A stretch of 64,000 nt of DNA from Babylonia areolata. Its lineage: Eukaryota > Mollusca > Gastropoda > Neogastropoda > Buccinidae. Positions 36,576 to 49,984 of the stretch are shown here, piece after piece. Numbering within the stretch: position 1 is the stretch's first letter; the number at the start of each line of letters is the position of its first letter. Both the position numbers and the translations under genes were made by a program. The notes beneath the pieces are model-generated. The model was not told where the DNA came from, made no database searches, and was given only the letters and a program-made list of their open reading frames with translations. The stretch spans positions 10,182,069 through 10,246,068 of the forward strand of contig NC_134891.1 in assembly GCF_041734735.1 (NCBI RefSeq). The letters are read 5' to 3'.

Positions 36576-39500
36576 ATGTTCAACAAAGTTGGATAGCACG
36601 ATAGAAATATGGAGAGGGAGGGTTATGGGGCACATTGTTCAGTTAGTCCATAGAGCTGTTCTTCCAAGTTCAACAATGAAATTCAGATTGGAATGAGCAT
36701 ATGTGCAAACCCTTATAAAAATAAAAGATAAATAAAAAATGGGATAATGTACAAATAACTAGGTTTTGTCAGTCTATATCATAGTATATGGTTAAAGTGT
36801 TAATGTGAAAAATCTTCGAAAGGTTTTGGACCAGACACTAACTGAAGTCTTGAGAGCTGAATGAAAAGGCTATTAGTATTTTATAAGTCACATACTACTA
36901 AAGTGTATATAAGTCTACTTATAGTATGTGTTAGGGGGATGGCATTCTTCAGCAGCACTGCAAAAAAGAAAAAGTAAACACCGAAGAGTGACATGATGCT
37001 TACGTGGGTTAACTTGAAAATCAATAATCTAGTCTCTTTTTTTGTAGGGAAAAAAGTATATTGTCTCATTTTTTGGAGGGGTTAATTTTCTCCCCATTTA
37101 AACCAAACAATGTATAGGAGAATCTTCAAAGGGTCACACTGACAAGCTTATAAATGTAAAGAAACTGAAAAATACACATTGCTTTTTTTTCTTTGCTTTT
37201 TTTTCCCGTTATTTATGATGATATCCCGTTCGTCAGGTCAGTATGCATTTATTCAGATTCCTAATATTACTTTATTAATAGTATTAATTACTGGTTATTG
37301 ATATCCTCCATGAACAGCTCTTTGGACAGCCAGCCAGACAGAGTAAAACTGGCATTTTGTGCTCATTTTGATATAATTTACTTGGGTGAGACTTGGCTTG
37401 ACTAGTTGAAGCAGAACAGTTGTAGACAGCCCAGTGTGTGTTAATCAACTATGTGTGTTCAATTATTCCTGCTAAGCCGTTCGAGTGCATGTTGCACTTT
37501 GTGTGGAGTGTGCTTGTTGTGTGTGACTGTGCATATGACAACGATAATTACGTTTGTTGTATTTGGTTTGTGTGTGTGTGAGTGTGTATGCGCATGTGCG
37601 TGCGTGCGTGTATGTGTAACTGGTTCATTTGAAGAAGACAAATTTTTGTTTGTTTACAAAGTTCAAGTTTGTTGTTGCTTTATAAATTATAAAATTATTA
37701 TTTGTTATATCCTAGAGAAAAAATAGTTCTTTCACAAAATCAATGTTAAGAAGAATAGGAATGTAATCAAAATTAAACTGATAATATCAACAGCAATAAA
37801 ACTGAAGCAAAGGCTTTGAAAACTTAGCAGTCCCTGAGAGCGAGATGGTTGGACTAAACTGTTCCCAAGTTGCATTTTAACCTCCACATGCAAACACTGG
37901 TAATCCCTTGGCCCAAAGCCAGCTGTGGCCTCTCCTCCTCACTCCCTCCTTTGCCCTCCACTTTGACTTGAACCCAGTCCCTGAATGATTCACCGCTTGG
38001 CCAAACTGCAGACCCTAGATCAGTAGATGGCACACCTCTGTGCTTTCACTGTTCCAGCAATGAAAGCTGTGGCAAAGCAAGTTTCATTTCACCTGCTTTT
38101 AAATTTAGATGTATTATCATGGGTGTGGCTTTACACTGGTAAAGAACTGATTTATCTTCTTTAATATTGTGATCGCTTTAGAACCCATATCTGTTATCTG
38201 AGGTAAAATTTGGTTTAGCTTTTTATTGGAACTTAGTGCTGACACATGTACTGAGTAATGAAGTTTTCTGACATTCAGCTAGACTCAGAGTAATGATGGT
38301 CTTACTTCAAGGGGTGATCAGTCAACCTGTGGATGATTAATAGGTTTTTTGGGGGGGTTTTCTGGGGTTTTTTTGTTTTTGTTTTGTTGTTGTTGTTGTT
38401 GTTGTTGTTTTTTTTATACTTTAGTTTGATTAATAGAATATTACGAACTGGTAAATTGCGTAAGTATGGCAGCAAATTGAATCTAGAAGATAACATGTTT
38501 TGAACTGGGTCTGGTGTATTGTTTGCAGGATGTACCCAGTGCATTCAGTTACAGAGTGTTGACTTTTTCAATAAACAGTTGATTCAGTAATGATGTGATA
38601 TGATTATTGGTGTTTGGTGTAGTAAGTCACAATGTATTTTTGAATTGTTGACTTGGAAAAAAAAAGTAGTCAGTAAAGTAAATGTGTAACTGTAAGCATT
38701 ATTTATGTAATGGCATGCAAATGTTTGATTGTGACATTGAGATTGCAAGTGATTTTATAATAACGATGATTTTTTTTTTTTTTTTTTTAATATCAGTGGG
38801 CTATGTTTGTATATTATATATTTGGGAAGACTTTATAAATACTGTAGTTGGTGCTTGCTGGTCATAATGGTTCAGACAGGTTGTTCATGACATGATTTTT
38901 TGGGGGGAGAGGGGGGGTTGGTGTGTGTGTGGGGGGGGGGGGGGGGGGGAGAAGAAAAAAAAGAGAACTCAATATTAAATATTGAGTTTATTAGTTTATG
39001 TTGTTGAAAAAAACAAAAATCCTGGTCAGCAGATGTCTTGAACCCCACAAGTGCCCATGTTCCCAGTGACAGATGCATATTTGCAAGGGGTAAATATGGA
39101 GGGGATGGGAAAGCTTTGGAAGAGGGTTGGAAAGAATGTGAACCAGTACTGGCAGTAGACTGTAGTTGCCCCCGTTTGCCTCCTCCCTTTTGGGGGGGTG
39201 GGGGGGGGGGGGGGGCAAGATGGGCACAATGTCAGGTGGCCTACAAGTGTCATTCAAGTTGATTAATTGTGTTATATTTTTATAACCTGCATTTTGTTTC
39301 ACACTCATACTGTGGAAGGTAGAACTTATGATTTGTGTTATGCCTGTTTCCTCTTTTGAAATAGCCTGGCACTTGTTTCAGAATGGCCAGTGTTTACAAT
39401 AGCTGAATGGGACTTTCAGTGTAAGAATGTTGGAATTGGCGTATGGTGTTAGTTTATCCAATCTGAATCTGTCCCCCATGTCAATATATTTTGTAAGTGC

Positions 39501-39796
39501 TTTAGAGCAAGTAACATGTTCAGTTGGTGCCTCAGTGATCCCCTTCATCAAGTTCATATGTGTTCATAGTATGTACAGAAGATAAGCAAGCATATTAAGA
39601 TGCTGCAATTAGAATAGAATAAAATAGAGTATGTCTTTATTACCAAGTGTACCGGGGTCACAAGGAATATTGGGGTGGGTGGGGGGCGGGGGGATATTAC
39701 ATAAGAAGATACGAACATAAATCAAAAATCATACACAAACACAGATAAAGTAGAAATTAGGATACATACAAGTGCATATCAATATAAAAACTTGTG

Positions 39797-39874
<78 letters not shown>

Positions 39875-40830
39875 TGCATGCACGCACATGCACACACACA
39901 CACACGTTTGAACAGAAGCAGCATATTACATAAGGATGGGGCTGATGACTAGATCTTCAGGTAGATGGCTTTTGATAACTAGCATCTGATGAAACACAAT
40001 GTTGTACTCGGCATTCACACAGCCGAAAATGAAGTATAGCTGTCTACAATGTACATGGTTGAGTTGAAAAGTTTACAAATTCATTATATACATAATGCAT
40101 GGACATAAAAGCCCACCACTCATTAAGTACTTAGCGAGCATGGGACTCACAGCCTACAAAGGTATAAGAAGAACAAGAGAGGCAAGGCCTTCAAGACTCA
40201 CTTGTGATACACTTAAAAAAAAAAAAAAAAAAAAAAATCCAAGCTTTTTATGTATTGAGTATAATTTCAAAATGTAATGTTTAAGATGAGAAAGATCACT
40301 TTAAAGTAAATTAAGTCCCCTAGCATTAATTTCCCTTTTTTTTTTTACTAACTGCACCAAAACGTTTGCAAAATAAATAAAACTTCCATGCTGAGCAAAA
40401 GAAGTTCCTGTTTGAACAGAAAATTATAATAATGACTGCTCTTGTTGTTGGGTCAGAATATCAGATCAAAGTGCCAAGTTTAGAGAATACAAAAAAAAAT
40501 ATAAATATAACAGTAAATGCAGTTTGCATATAATTAGGCTTTTTTTTTTTTTTTTTTTTTTTTTTGTGCCCATCCCAGAGGTGCAATATTGTTTTAAACA
40601 AGATGACTGGAAAGAACTGAATTTTTCCTATTTTTATGCCTAATTTGGTGTCAACTGACAAAGTATTTGCAGAGAAAATGTCAATGTTAAAGTTTACCAC
40701 GGACACACACACACACACACACAGACAACCGAACACCGGGTTAAAACATAGACTCACGGTGTTTACACAAGTGAGTCAAAAATGGCCAAGGACAGGTGAA
40801 CATGTGGCACAGACCTATGTGCAGGGTAAA
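36576..40830. other. Gene-poor stretch with simple repeats and a decayed SINE A piece
   Basis: No supported exon. It holds a G19 run (38931-38949), G-rich tracts near 39191-39214, an AC/ACGC/ATGC repeat at 39799-39904, a decayed SINE A 3' piece near 40018-40180 (GAAAATGAAGTATAGCTGTCTAC; AAAAGCCCACC), and A and T homopolymers at 40214-40237 and 40541-40565. Confidence 0.6.
39799..39904. repeat. (AC)n microsatellite with GCATGC variant units
   Basis: About 36 AC units, then CGCATGCATGCACGCACATG, then further AC units. Confidence 0.95.
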
Positions 40831-40838
40831 GAATCAGG

Positions 40839-40976
40839 ATGGCCCGTGGACAGCAGAAGATCCAGTCCCAACAGAAGTCACAGAAGAAAGCGGAGGCCAA
40901 CAAAAAGGGACACAATCTTCATGAGCAGAAGAAGGCTGCGGCCAAGGCCTTAGTACACAGCTGCCCTGTCTGTAAG
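40839..40976 (+). CDS. ZNF706: ZNF706-like small zinc-finger protein, coding exon 1
   Basis: 138 nt, 46 codons, ATG to donor GTAAGC, phase 0. The protein starts MARGQQKIQSQQKSQ, nearly the same as vertebrate ZNF706 (MARGQQKIQSQQKNA as I recall it). It then has the Lys/Ala-rich SERF/4F5-like stretch (KKAEANKKGHNLHEQ, KKAAAKALVHSC) and ends with the first zinc pair of the single finger, CPVCK. The whole product is 75 residues, close to the 76 of human ZNF706. In vertebrates the protein is nuclear and has been linked to control of KLF4 and exit from pluripotency; its SERF-like N-terminus binds nucleic acid and affects amyloid folding. Those roles are family knowledge, not visible here. The upstream acceptor, if any, is unclear. 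Confidence 0.95.
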
Positions 40977-41415
40977 GTAAGCTGTGCTTACTTAGTGTGT
41001 GGGGTCATCTCAGTTTGAAGTGATATAATATGTACGTCTGTCCACCTTTGGATTGAGAGAAAAGAGATGATGAAGACATTTCAGGCCTCACTCACCTGGT
41101 CTAGGTGGCTGTATTGTGTAAACTTGGAAACAAAAGTTGTTCACTTCAGGTGGGGAAAAGGAATACTTACGATTCTGCTCAGCAGTGTTAACATTACAAA
41201 ATACACACTGACAGACCTAGAATGTTTTTGGTTTTGGGTGATTTGAACACAGTTAGATTTAATTTTTAAAAGTAATTCATAAAGTTGTCTTGACTTTTCT
41301 GAATGAGATTTATCCCCTTGAACTGCTGAAGAGCCCATGCCATTGGCTGATCACAAGGGAAACAAGGCTGTCCTAAGTATCTAATGTGTGTGTGTGTGTG
41401 TGTTGTTGTTGTCAG
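40977..41415 (+). other. Intron of the ZNF706-like gene, ending in a (TG)n acceptor tract
   Basis: A GTAAGC donor and TTGTTGTTGTCAG acceptor with a (TG)n run at 41386-41402 directly upstream. The intron splits the finger between its Cys pair and His pair, in phase 0. Confidence 0.9.
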
Positions 41416-41505
41416 GCCCAGATGCCAGACCCCAAGACTTTCAAGCAACACTTCGAGAACAAACACCCCAAGGAACCTCTGCCAGACTGCTTGAAGGATG
41501 TTTGA
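41416..41505 (+). CDS. ZNF706: ZNF706-like small zinc-finger protein, coding exon 2
   Basis: 90 nt: 29 codons and TGA. It encodes AQMPDPKTFKQHFE then NKHPKEPLPDCLKDV. The QMPDPKTFKQHFE core and the HPK-PLP end are hallmarks of ZNF706 and its plant relatives. With CPVC from exon 1 this completes a C-x2-C...H-x4/5-H finger (QHFENKH). The stop is followed after four bases by another donor (CAAG|GTATGC at 41510), so the rest of the 3' UTR is on a separate exon. Confidence 0.95.
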   Translation, partial: AQMPDPKTFKQHFENKHPKEPLPDCLKDV

Positions 41506-41570
41506 CAAGGTATGCATTATTTAGTGCTGTGTGTGAATATATACATGTGCAATGCATGCATTTATCTGTC

Positions 41571-41576
<6 letters not shown>

Positions 41577-41607
<31 letters not shown>

Positions 41608-41626
41608 GATGTGTGTGTGTGTGTAT
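41577..41626. repeat. (AT)n-(GT)n compound microsatellite
   Basis: AT run at 41577-41604, then GT run at about 41610-41626, in the 3' UTR intron of the ZNF706-like gene. Confidence 0.95.
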
Positions 41627-42260
41627 AACCCAATACGGCAATAGCCTGAATAGGTCATTGATACTGATAGCCTCTGACTCTATCAAAGATCTTTATTTGC
41701 AACAGATTATGTCATATTTCACCAACTCCCTTCCCCTAAAAAGCAGATGTTTTAATAGACAATGTCAGACAATGAAATCAAAATAAAGGTGATTTCAGGT
41801 AACCCTGGTAAGTAAGAAGTATGAGTAAAAAAAAAAAAAAAAATCTGCTGAAAATGTGTGTGTGTGTGTGTGTGACCTTTTTGCTTTAATTTTTGTCTTG
41901 ATTCATGTCTCTGTTGTTTTTACCTTGCTGTTGCTTCCCCAAATGAAACTGATATGGTCAGGGGTGATTGTCGCCAGACCTGTGTGAAATGGCTGAAGTA
42001 AGTGAAACACGAAACTAAATTCTTTGAACAACAAACATTTCAAAGGAAACCTCCGACTTGCTATGGATGCTCTTCTTCCAGAAGTTTTGACTGCCCATTT
42101 GCTCTGCACGTACATTGATAAATGAGTACAGTTCTGCTTTTGATCATTATTGTCCAATTCAGGTGCTGATCTACAGATCAGTGCCTGTGTATTATTCATA
42201 AGCTGTTTACTCCTCAGTGTGGGTGATGTGCTAACGGTGTGCTGTTGTTGCTGTGAACAG

Positions 42261-42570
42261 GCGAGGCATGTAAGGCATCAGAAGATGGAGCCACCTTGGT
42301 GACGGGTGTAACGTGTTTGTCAAGCTGTGCACGCTAAAGAAATATTCCCCTCATCGGTTGTGGAGTGATCATCATCGTCATCATCAGACAGTTGTCAGTC
42401 GCGTTGTTTGTTTTGTGTTCTCTTGTCGCTGCCCTCGGCTCCAGAAACAATCACAGTCACTGGATTATTTGTGTATATGTGTGTGTCTTCATTCTTGTGA
42501 CCAGGACTTTTTGTGCACATAATCTCTCTCGATTGGCATTCGATTAAACGGTTATAATCAAACTCCACCT
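42261..42570 (+). other. ZNF706: Probable 3' UTR exon of the ZNF706-like gene
   Basis: Acceptor TTGCTGTGAACAG at 42260 pairs with the donor 4 nt after the stop codon. ATTAAA, a common variant polyadenylation signal, lies at 42543-42548 with GT-rich sequence (TGTGTGTTTGTGTGTGTG) beginning about 25 nt after it, as expected of a cleavage region. There is no coding content. Confidence 0.55.
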
Positions 42571-45500
42571 TGTGTGTTTGTGTGTGTGAGAGTGTGTTGG
42601 CACAACTTGATGATAATTATACAGTGCCAGTGGTGTTTGTTTTTTTAATTTTTTAATTTTATTTTACTTATCTTCTGTTTGTTTTTTGGTTGGGGGAAGG
42701 GCGATGTGGAGTTAGTGGGGAGGGATGTAGTATTTTAATCATTCTGCTGGGAGGAGCCAAGCTTTTAATTCATTACTTTTAAAGCATTGCTGATGTTTAC
42801 TCAAGACTTTAAAGCAAGAGTATTTGGTCTGTGGAATCACTGTTCTCAATGACTGACAGCCGAGTATTGTTCATTTGGTAATGGAGCTGTCTCATGACCC
42901 ATTTCAGCTTTACAGATTCCTGCCTTAGCTGTATGGCTCAGGACACATGTGTGACTGGTCTGAATCTGATTGTTTCTCACTGTAGCCAAATGTTTGGAAT
43001 TGCTGAGAGCTACCATTTCAACCCCTCTCTTCCAAATGCAGAATGCTAATTGCTGTATTTGAATAATTTGGAATGGATAGTTCAGTCTTTAGTTAACCAA
43101 AGCAGAGAGAGCCAGTCATGGAACCAACCTGAGTCTGTAGGTAGCTTTAAGTCCCAGGCTGGCAGCATTGGGAAGAATCTGATATATATAACCATGATGT
43201 AACATGGAGGGGGAAAAGGTACTTTATACAGCATGAATATAATAGGAGACATTGGGGTCCATATGTTAAGGGTTCAATAACTGGCAACAACATATTTATT
43301 TATAGTGAATTTTAAATGTTACACACACACACATGAATTATGACCAAGTCAGTGATGTCATGCAACATTTTTACTTTATCAGTATGTATATATATCTATG
43401 TTTTTTTTTACCTGTCAGCTTCGGCTGCATCATGCGGCAGCCTGCGGGTTTCCCCCAAGGATTGTTCTGATGTATGGTTTGACTGGTCCTCAACCCAGCC
43501 ACTGTGTGACACTGACAGCATATGAGGTAGTTCCTCAAAATGCCCCCCTACCTCATCCCTCTTTTGTCCCTGCCATGCCAGAGTGTTTTCATGTGTCATG
43601 TTCTTTCATTCAGTGGGTGTTTTTAAGTTAATCCTGTTTCTTTTATTTGGATTTTACTCTCCCACAATTATTGGACATGGTTATGGTTTGTAAATTTTTA
43701 ACTAAGATTTTGGTAAAAAAAAAAAAAAATTTTTAAAGAAAAAGATTGTCCACTTTATATTATGCTGTTTTATGATGACGATGCAAAGATGAAATCAATA
43801 ATTTTCAAACTGACACTGAAACAAGTGACCCTAAACTTTGGAGAGTGAGGTAATCTGCAAGTCTTTAACCCAAGAGGTTGGGCAATACATTCTTCTGAAT
43901 CTTGAGTCGGCCTTGCAGTAGATGAAAACAAAACAAAAAAGCCTAGACTAGACAACAGACTGCATAGATCTTCAAGCATATTTTACTGCAGTGCAGCAGC
44001 TGTTTTCCCTCTTAATGTTCCCCCCTTGGATAAGATGGAGCAAAGCCATCGAGTCACGGCGTATCTATATGATAAATAAATATTGACTCCGCAGCTGTTA
44101 CCCTGTTGAAATGGCAACAGCAGGTTCAGTTTTTTTCTTTCTTTTTTTTTTTTTTTTTTTTATTCCTGTTCAAACGCCACTTGACTGCAGCACAATGGAA
44201 AGTGTTCAGGTATGTGTGAACGCTATCGTGAAAAGCAAGCATTTCTATTGGTATTGATCTTGTATGTGGTACGCTGCAACTTTCGAAGGTATGCAAGTGC
44301 TTCAGTGGTGAAGTATGTAAGCAACTCGTCCATAGGTCTGAAGAAGTGGACATGGCAGAGGAAATCACTGATACTTGAAGCAGCACTTTGAAAAGGGAGA
44401 AAAGAACAGCGGGAAGCTTGTCAGGTTATTTGAATCCCATTGTCTTTGGGTCTTTCAAATGTTTTGTTTGCCTGGTTTTGTATTGATTTCCTGTTTTAAT
44501 GGCTACACATTGCTACACTGTTTTTTGTCTTTGATTTTTTAAACAGATTTGTGCAGAAAGCGAAATGCAGATCTGAAGATTTTAGAATATTAATCATGTT
44601 AAAAAGACCAAGTAACCCTGTGTCTGAAAATGAATGAAATATGACAGTTTATAGACATGTATTATTGTCTTAATTATTGCCAGTTTTTCTTTTCTATGAA
44701 TGTATTATTTAGAACTGTACTATGTATAAAGTAAATGGAAAAGAAATTTCAGTTAAAAATTTCTTTTGAATGTATCTTGTCTACAAGAGTAAGAAAATGT
44801 TTGCAAACTGCCAAACACAGGATGAAAATCGTCTCCTGTTACAAAACAAAAATAATAATGTGCCTATGTACAAGGCAGGTTTGTCAGCCTAAGAGATTAA
44901 AAAAACCTCAATATTTTTTGTTTGTTTACAAGAATTGTTAAATAATACTCAAACACTTTTTGTTAGTTTACAAATGTAGTTAACTACTATTATCAACATG
45001 CAAGAGCAAATGTTTTGCTATCTTTACTTGATCAACATTTTGAGCAGAAAAAGATCGAAAATCAATTTCACAACAGGCACACATACACACACATTTGGAA
45101 TGAGAGGGGAAATAAATCTATAAGAGAAGACTAAAAACAAATCTTACAACACAAAATCAAATCAGCTGTGTGTTATTAGCTTGACAATACAAATTGTGGT
45201 ATGAACCTAATATATCTATATACAAATTAATTACTTGTTCACTTTGTCACAAGGCAGTCTTAAAATTTTCATTACAAATGTGTTACTCACAGTGCAATTC
45301 TGAAAATACGGAATAAAATTTCAGTGTCTAACCAATTATCATTTCATAAGATAATGATAAAGAAGATAATATGGTTGTACATTCACTGATAAAAAATAAG
45401 ACTCCATCAGTAATGATGTCACATTCGTATTAAAGCAAACTTCATTGCATGTGTCAGTTGTTCATTCACTAATCACGAAGTGGCAGTTTGAGTATCTGAG

Positions 45501-47264
45501 TCTGAAAATGTTGAATGTGAGGGACCAGTAACACTGACTACTCAATTTATGTGTCTGTGTCTTCTATGTTGGATACATGTGCATGCATGTGTGTAGGAGA
45601 AGGGGAAAGAACAGGCTGGATGCAGACACTTAGGAATCAAAGTACTGTCTGTGGATGAACCGTCAAAAGTTTCTCAGTTGCACAGAAAACAGAGGAGGAA
45701 TGCTGACAATAACATTGTGATAAACATGAAGCAAACGCTGAGCCTCTCACATTAGTTGTCCTCGATCCGCATCCCCTCAGAAACAGGAGAAATGCTGATA
45801 ACAGCATCTTGATCAAGCAAATGCTGAAACCTTTCAATTCGGTTGTCCTCAACCTCAATCCGCATCCCCTCCCTCCCCCACAACCCTCCCAGGGGAATTC
45901 CAAACTACTACACAGGTCACAGTTGCATGCTACGTCAGACTGGTCAAAAAGAGAGAGAAGATGCTTCAAGGCTTCCTGTATTTCAAGGCTTCAAGTATTC
46001 TGCCAGGCATAACATTACTCACAGGTAATGTGTTCTATCTTCCCCTAAAAAAAAAAAAGAAGAAAGAAAAAAGAATATGACTGAATGCTGTTGTTATTAC
46101 ATTTAATGCTTATCACCCAAATAACGATACAAAGCCATACCAAGACTGAAAAACTGTAAACACTGGTCCTAGAGAAATATTTAAAGAAAAAGAAAAGAAG
46201 CCCCAGAAAAAAAAAAAATTACTACACTCACATTCATGTACATAAACCATAAGCCAATCTCCTAAAGGTTCACAAACTCTTAACACCAAGAAATTGACTG
46301 AAGTACAATGTTTCAATCAACACAAGACTGGTGCACAGTTTGGGCAGAACCGCTTCAACCCAACCCCCAGTGAACAGACACAAACTACACAAAGATGAAT
46401 TTACACAGAATGCCACTTGATACTCCTCTCTCCTAACTAACCCTTTTCAACTGGCCTCACACAGTGCTGTCACATAAATGTCACATCTATGTGTCCGGCG
46501 TTGAACCCTTTCAGTGATGCACCTATTTTACTCTTGGTGATAATTATTTTCCCAGGAAGATTTTGGTCATGAAGGGTAATAATCTTTTTCTTTTTTTTAA
46601 GAAAAAAAGTAAATTTTAAAAAAATTCGAAGCATGCAAAAAAAAACAAAAGTATATATAACCTATACTGTGAAAGGATTATGAATACACTATCCAATAAT
46701 AACGCCTTTGTGATAGGAAATTCCTATAATGACGCAGACTAAAATTTCCATCCTGGGGCACTATTTTACACACTGAAAGGGGACAAATATCCTGGGGCAT
46801 TTAAGGGGTGAAGCACCTGGAATGACAATGGGGCAGCAGTGTCAGTAGAAATGGCTTGGAGTGGACAAAAGTTGTTTTCCAAACTTAGCTTGGACTGAAA
46901 GTTGTCTTCCAAACTGAGCTTGGGCTGAAAGTGTTCAGTGTTCTAAAAAATATCTGAGCATGTATTGTTAATAATCCAGTTCATACACATTGCAATTTTA
47001 TGTCTTCTTTTGAATTATGTAATTAAAAAAAGTGTGAGACCACTGGAAAATACACTGAAAGTTCAGCTTGATATACTTTTCACAAGCAATATTCAAATAA
47101 TAGTATTTATACATAATAAACAGCACATGAACAAACATATCCACAACCCATGCTGGCAGCTGGAGATACATGATATCAAGCAATTTACAGCTGCGCTTTT
47201 GTTGCAATGAATGCATCTTTACTTTTTCTTTTATTCATCTTCACTTGAACCGCACAGTCACATG

Positions 47265-47300
<36 letters not shown>

Positions 47301-47760
47301 AAAGTGACTGAGAGAGTGAAAGACAAACAGGAAGAGAGTACAAACTGAAAGACTTTTTTTTTTTTAATCCGAGAACTTATGGTTGACCAAGTGCATGTTT
47401 TTTGTTTTTTTTGTTTCGTTTTTTCCCTAATAAATTATATACTATTATTATAGTAAACACATCACAACAATAATTAAGTAAAGAACAAGCCTAAAAATGA
47501 AGTAAAAGCAAATCAGTTATTAATCCAATTGTTTAAACACACTTTTCATCCTGCTCAAAGCTGTTTGCTTTAGCAACCAGGTCAATCTACCTGGAACATG
47601 TCACAAGACACAAGAGTTACTGATGAAATGGAACAAGAAAATCATTACAAAGTCCTGTGTGGATACAAGTACATTGGCATGTGGTGAATGTCTTGACAGC
47701 CAGATACAATTCATAAACCGACTATAGACGATTTTCAACAAAACAAAAAGGGACCTAAAA
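42571..47760. other. Intergenic stretch without supported genes
   Basis: AT-rich, with no coding exon or RNA recognised on either strand. Two diverged tandem copies of an about 90-bp segment lie at 45690-45873 (AGGAATGCTGACAATAAC...CGCATCCCCTC and AGAAATGCTGATAACAGC...CGCATCCCCTC). A short TA-rich repeat lies at 47269-47302. Confidence 0.6.
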
Positions 47761-47762
47761 GA

Positions 47763-47940
47763 TCAGTTTCCGTTTCAGTTTCAGTAGCTCAAGGAGGCGT
47801 CACTGCGTTCGGTCAAATCCATATACGCTACACCACATCTGCCAAGCAGATGCCTGACCAGTAGCGTAACCCAACGCGCTTTGTCAGGCCTTGAGAAAAA
47901 ATAAAATAAAATAAATAGATAAATAAATAAATAATAATGA
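47763..47940 (+). mobile_element. SINE C copy
   Basis: AGTAGCTCAAGGAGGCGTCA, GTTCGGTCAAATCC (B-box-like), ATATACGCTACACC, CTGCCAAGCAGATGCCTGAC, GCGTAACCCAACGCGC and TCAGGCCTTGAG, then an A/T-rich (AAAT)n tail. AGCTCAAGGAGG plus GTTCGGTCAAATCC look like degenerate tRNA A and B boxes. Three further close copies are in the window. Confidence 0.85.
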
Positions 47941-48079
47941 TGATAAATAAGCAAATAAATGTAAAAAAAAAAACCCCACCCCCAAAAAACCACATACACA
48001 CACATATGCATAACAGATATGCACCAAACATGCAGTGTCACAGATATGAAAGCACAGTCAAATACACATAAACCTACAT

Positions 48080-48260
48080 GAGCCCCAACACACACACACA
48101 CACACCTTACCCTGTACTCCGTCTACCCCCCTCCACACACTCATTTCTAGGCTACGTATCACAGCTTCCATGGCACACACACACACACACACACACACCC
48201 ACACATAGGCACACTCACTTGTACAAGCACACACACATACGCCCATATAACCCAGCCCCA
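48080..48260. repeat. CA-rich low-complexity region
   Basis: Broken (CA)n runs at about 48088-48105 and 48176-48200, with related CA-rich sequence between them, separating two SINE C copies. Confidence 0.85.
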
Positions 48261-48472
48261 CACACATATATACAAAGATATATATATGAACGGAGTGAAA
48301 TGACAGTAAGAAGAAAGAACATAGAACAGAAAGAAAAATAAGCACAGAGGGTGAGAGGAAGGATGGAATGGCGTGGGCTTGTACTCGAGAAACGCAAGAT
48401 GGTCTGCCAACGGACTGTTTCAAAAAACATACAACGACGAAAAATCACCACCAACACCTGCCTATCCTTTCC

Positions 48473-48640
48473 CTCAGTATCAGTATCAGTAGCTCAAGGA
48501 GGCGTCACTGCCTTCGGTCAAATCCATATACGCTACACCACGTCTGCCAAGCAGATGCCTGACCAGCAGCGTAACCCAACACGCTTAGTCAGGCCTTGAG
48601 AAAAAAAAAAGATAAATACATAAAAATACTAATACTAATA
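48473..48640 (+). mobile_element. SINE C copy
   Basis: The same order of blocks as the 47.77-kb copy, with only a few base differences (for example GCCTTCGG for GCGTTCGG and CACGCTTAG for CGCGCTTTG). It has an A-rich tail. Confidence 0.85.
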
Positions 48641-48854
48641 AAAAATAAAGTATAAACAGCGCAAAATCCTGATGAAGTCAACTCAAGCGAGATGAGAAAA
48701 AACACCCTCTGCACTTATTTTTCTTTCTGTTGTACGTTCTTTCTTTTTACTGTCATTTCGCTTTTTCTTTCCCTCCAGCTCTTTTTTTCTCTCTCCTCAA
48801 GCTGATCTGCTGTGAATGCCCTGTCATTCCAACCATCACTCTGTGTCCGCTAAC

Positions 48855-49215
48855 ACGCAGGACATTTGACCATAAAACTGACCTGTGAGTTGTGGCTAAA
48901 CCACACAGGACATTTGACCATAAAACTGACCTGTGAGTTGTGGCTAAACCACGCAGGACATTTGACCATAAAACTGACCTGTGAGTTGCGGCTAAACCAC
49001 GCAGGACATTTGACCATAAAACTGACCTGTGAGTTGTGGCTAAACCACGCAGGACATTTGACCATAAAACTGACCTGTGAGTTGCGGTTAAACCACGCAG
49101 GACATCTGACCATAAAATTGACCTGTGAGTTGCGGCTAACACACCGGACATTTGACCATAAAACTGACCTGTGAGTTGCGGCTAACACACTGGACATTTG
49201 ACCATAAAACTGACC
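48855..49215. repeat. 48-bp minisatellite, about 7-8 units
   Basis: Unit GGACATTTGACCATAAAACT + GACCTGTGAGTTG(T/C)GGCTAA + ACCACGCA. Successive starts at 48861, 48909 and 48957 give a 48-bp period. The last units are shortened (GGCTAACACACTGGACATT). As 48 is a multiple of three, both strands are open over several units, which is an artefact of the period. Confidence 0.95.
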
Positions 49216-49948
49216 TCTGACTACACATTGCTCACAATAAACAACACACCTGGCCTTACACACTTCCACTCAGCTTCCATCTTTCCACTTAAACAAAAAA
49301 GTTACATGCACACCATGTTTGGTTCAATGCTGTTTTTTTTCTCATCACAGTGCCAAGTAAATTACATGTGATGCCAAAGACAAACTTGAACCGAAAGTCC
49401 TTGGCGAGGGAAAGAGCAACGAAACATATAATATTGTTGCTTAATTATAGTCCAGCCACACAGGGCCATATCAAGCCTGCTCAACACAAACATTTAACCA
49501 TAATAAGTACACAACTGTCACATTAGGAAAAAAAACAGCCATCAAAAAACTTATCAACAATACTGGTGGTATTTATAAAGAAATATATAAGAAATAGTAA
49601 AAAATAAAATGTCAGCATGCATATTCATGAGCTCTCACAAACACACACACCACACACACACACACACATGTCACAAAAGCCTAAGTAGGTCCAATGAAAC
49701 AGATTTTCTCATGGATTCCATTACGCAAGTGCGAAAGAAAAATATCACTGTTAGAAATACATATTAATATTTTTTTTAATGGCCACTTACCATATATATA
49801 TATATACTTTTATGGCCACTTACCAATCATACAAACAATTGTATTTTTTAAGGTCACTTATCAATCATACAAACGCTTCAACTTCATCACCCTCATCTCC
49901 AAACATCGTTTCATTATCGCTGATAAGTATCCTATCTTCTGGTTATCT

Positions 49949-49949
<1 letters not shown>

Positions 49950-49982
<33 letters not shown>
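49950..49982. repeat. (AC)n microsatellite
   Basis: About 16 AC units. Confidence 0.95.

Positions 49983-49984
<2 letters not shown>

Noticed and set aside
48855-49215. A CRISPR-like repeat array
   Set aside because: Units are contiguous without unique spacers and the genome is animal; it is an ordinary minisatellite.
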